From Pseudomonadota bacterium (lineage in GTDB: Bacteria > Desulfobacterota > BSN033 > G020346125): 6,557 bases of DNA. The stretch spans positions 1 to 6,557 of the forward strand of contig DAOVIU010000064.1 in assembly GCA_030673585.1 (NCBI GenBank). Direction: 5' to 3'. Below the pieces are notes generated by a model. That model was not told the DNA's origin. It saw only the letters and a program-made list of their open reading frames with translations, and did not search any database. Below, in pieces: positions 6,345 to 6,557 of this stretch (positions are counted from its first letter, which is position 1; every line of letters starts with the position of its first letter). Both the position numbers and the translations under genes were made by a program.

Positions 6345-6357
6345 AGGGGTTTCCCCT
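6345..6357 (+). repeat. Perfect short hairpin AGGGG-TTT-CCCCT
   Basis: A five-base-pair GC-rich stem with a three-base loop, followed by GATTTAGCC. The T content after it is too weak for a confident terminator call. It sits immediately right of the 10-bp inverted repeat. Confidence 0.5.
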
Positions 6358-6492
6358 GATTTAGCCAAGATACCCGCGACTCCAAAGCATTTCAACCGCC
6401 GCGAAGCCCCGCCTCCCCTGCCCTCGCATCCCTCACAATCCCCCGCGCAACCGGATAACCCAAGACCCCCATATATTGTGATGTATTTCTTC

Positions 6493-6521
6493 TTGACACA
6501 CAACCCAATTACTCCTATACT
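6493..6521 (+). promoter_or_regulatory. Strong sigma70-type promoter reading out of the window
   Basis: TTGACA (6493-6498, perfect -35), a 17-base spacer, and TATACT (6516-6521, five of six to TATAAT). An AT-rich stretch from about 6470 lies upstream and could serve as an UP-like element. The expected transcription start is near 6528, so whatever it drives begins at the edge of the window or beyond. Confidence 0.7.
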
Positions 6522-6557
6522 TTCCCTATCAAAAAGCGAGTTCTTATCACTTGAACC

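Larger units (their letters stand above)
6243..6557. other. Right-end region without confident gene; C-rich, structured, promoter-bearing
   Basis: After the dehydrogenase fragment the character of the sequence changes. There is a 10-bp inverted repeat (6290-6299 with 6327-6336), a 5-bp AGGGG-TTT-CCCCT hairpin (6345-6357), and about 110 bases (about 6365-6470) in which C greatly exceeds G on the plus strand. An AT-rich patch and a strong rightward promoter follow. On the minus strand a frame is open from the window edge to TGA at 6329-6327. I cannot name a gene here; a dispersed intergenic repeat or a decayed element are possibilities. Confidence 0.5.
6327..6557 (-). other. Possible minus-strand partial reading frame, open at the window edge (unrecognised)
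   Basis: Reading leftward from 6557 the frame is open for 76 codons to TGA at 6329-6327. It has a middle section with clustered cysteines and glycines (GLSGCAGDCEGCEGRGGG) and ends ILAKSGETPPTESD. No ATG lies inside; a TTG could serve. Part of the glycine and cysteine content may simply come from the strand bias of this stretch. It runs opposite to, and through, the strong rightward promoter, so a gene here is doubtful. Confidence 0.2.

Noticed and set aside
6337..6349. Integron attC-like core near GGTTGGAG
   Set aside because: The bases do not fit the GTTRRRY core, and no paired R'' and R' sites with appropriate spacing are visible.

Overview
The window is dominated by one plus-strand transporter operon of the dipeptide/oligopeptide ABC importer class (Dpp/Opp; peptide/nickel transport family). 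In order it holds a substrate-binding protein gene cut by the left edge (dppA-like), two permease genes (dppB-, dppC-like) and two ATPase genes (dppD-, dppF-like). The first three genes are tightly packed: 3 bp separate dppA from dppB, and dppB and dppC overlap by 4 bp (ATGA). A 25-bp gap precedes dppD. A 201-bp gap precedes dppF and carries an unusual octamer repeat array. Base composition, gene order and protein style suggest a free-living, moderately GC-rich bacterium, probably Gram-negative. A Desulfobacterota-like lineage would fit, but the window has no marker gene and this is only an impression.

How the parts work together: DppA would capture peptides outside the inner membrane, DppB and DppC would form the channel, and DppD and DppF would drive transport with ATP. 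The visible dppA frame, however, is interrupted by a single in-frame TAA at 1022-1024, with clear family homology continuing in the same frame on both sides. The locus is therefore either a freshly inactivated transporter or carries a base-call error. DppC has an extra block of about 66 residues with additional hydrophobic segments just after the GYYG motif. dppF contains a perfect 15-bp inverted repeat inside its coding sequence.

Right of dppF (5777-6557) the DNA looks degraded and accessory. It holds about 200 bp without a convincing gene, then a GTG-started, 85-residue N-terminal piece of a D-2-hydroxyacid dehydrogenase that stops before the NAD-binding domain. The last 315 bp have no confident gene. 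They contain a 10-bp inverted repeat, a small perfect hairpin, a strongly C-rich stretch, a possible minus-strand partial frame, and a near-consensus sigma70-type promoter (TTGACA, 17 bp, TATACT) that fires rightward out of the window.

I found no CRISPR array, tRNA, rRNA, intact transposase or defence system. The points most worth following up are the nonsense codon in dppA, the inverted octamer arrays between dppD and dppF, the DppC insertion, the dppF inverted repeat, and the promoter-bearing right end.
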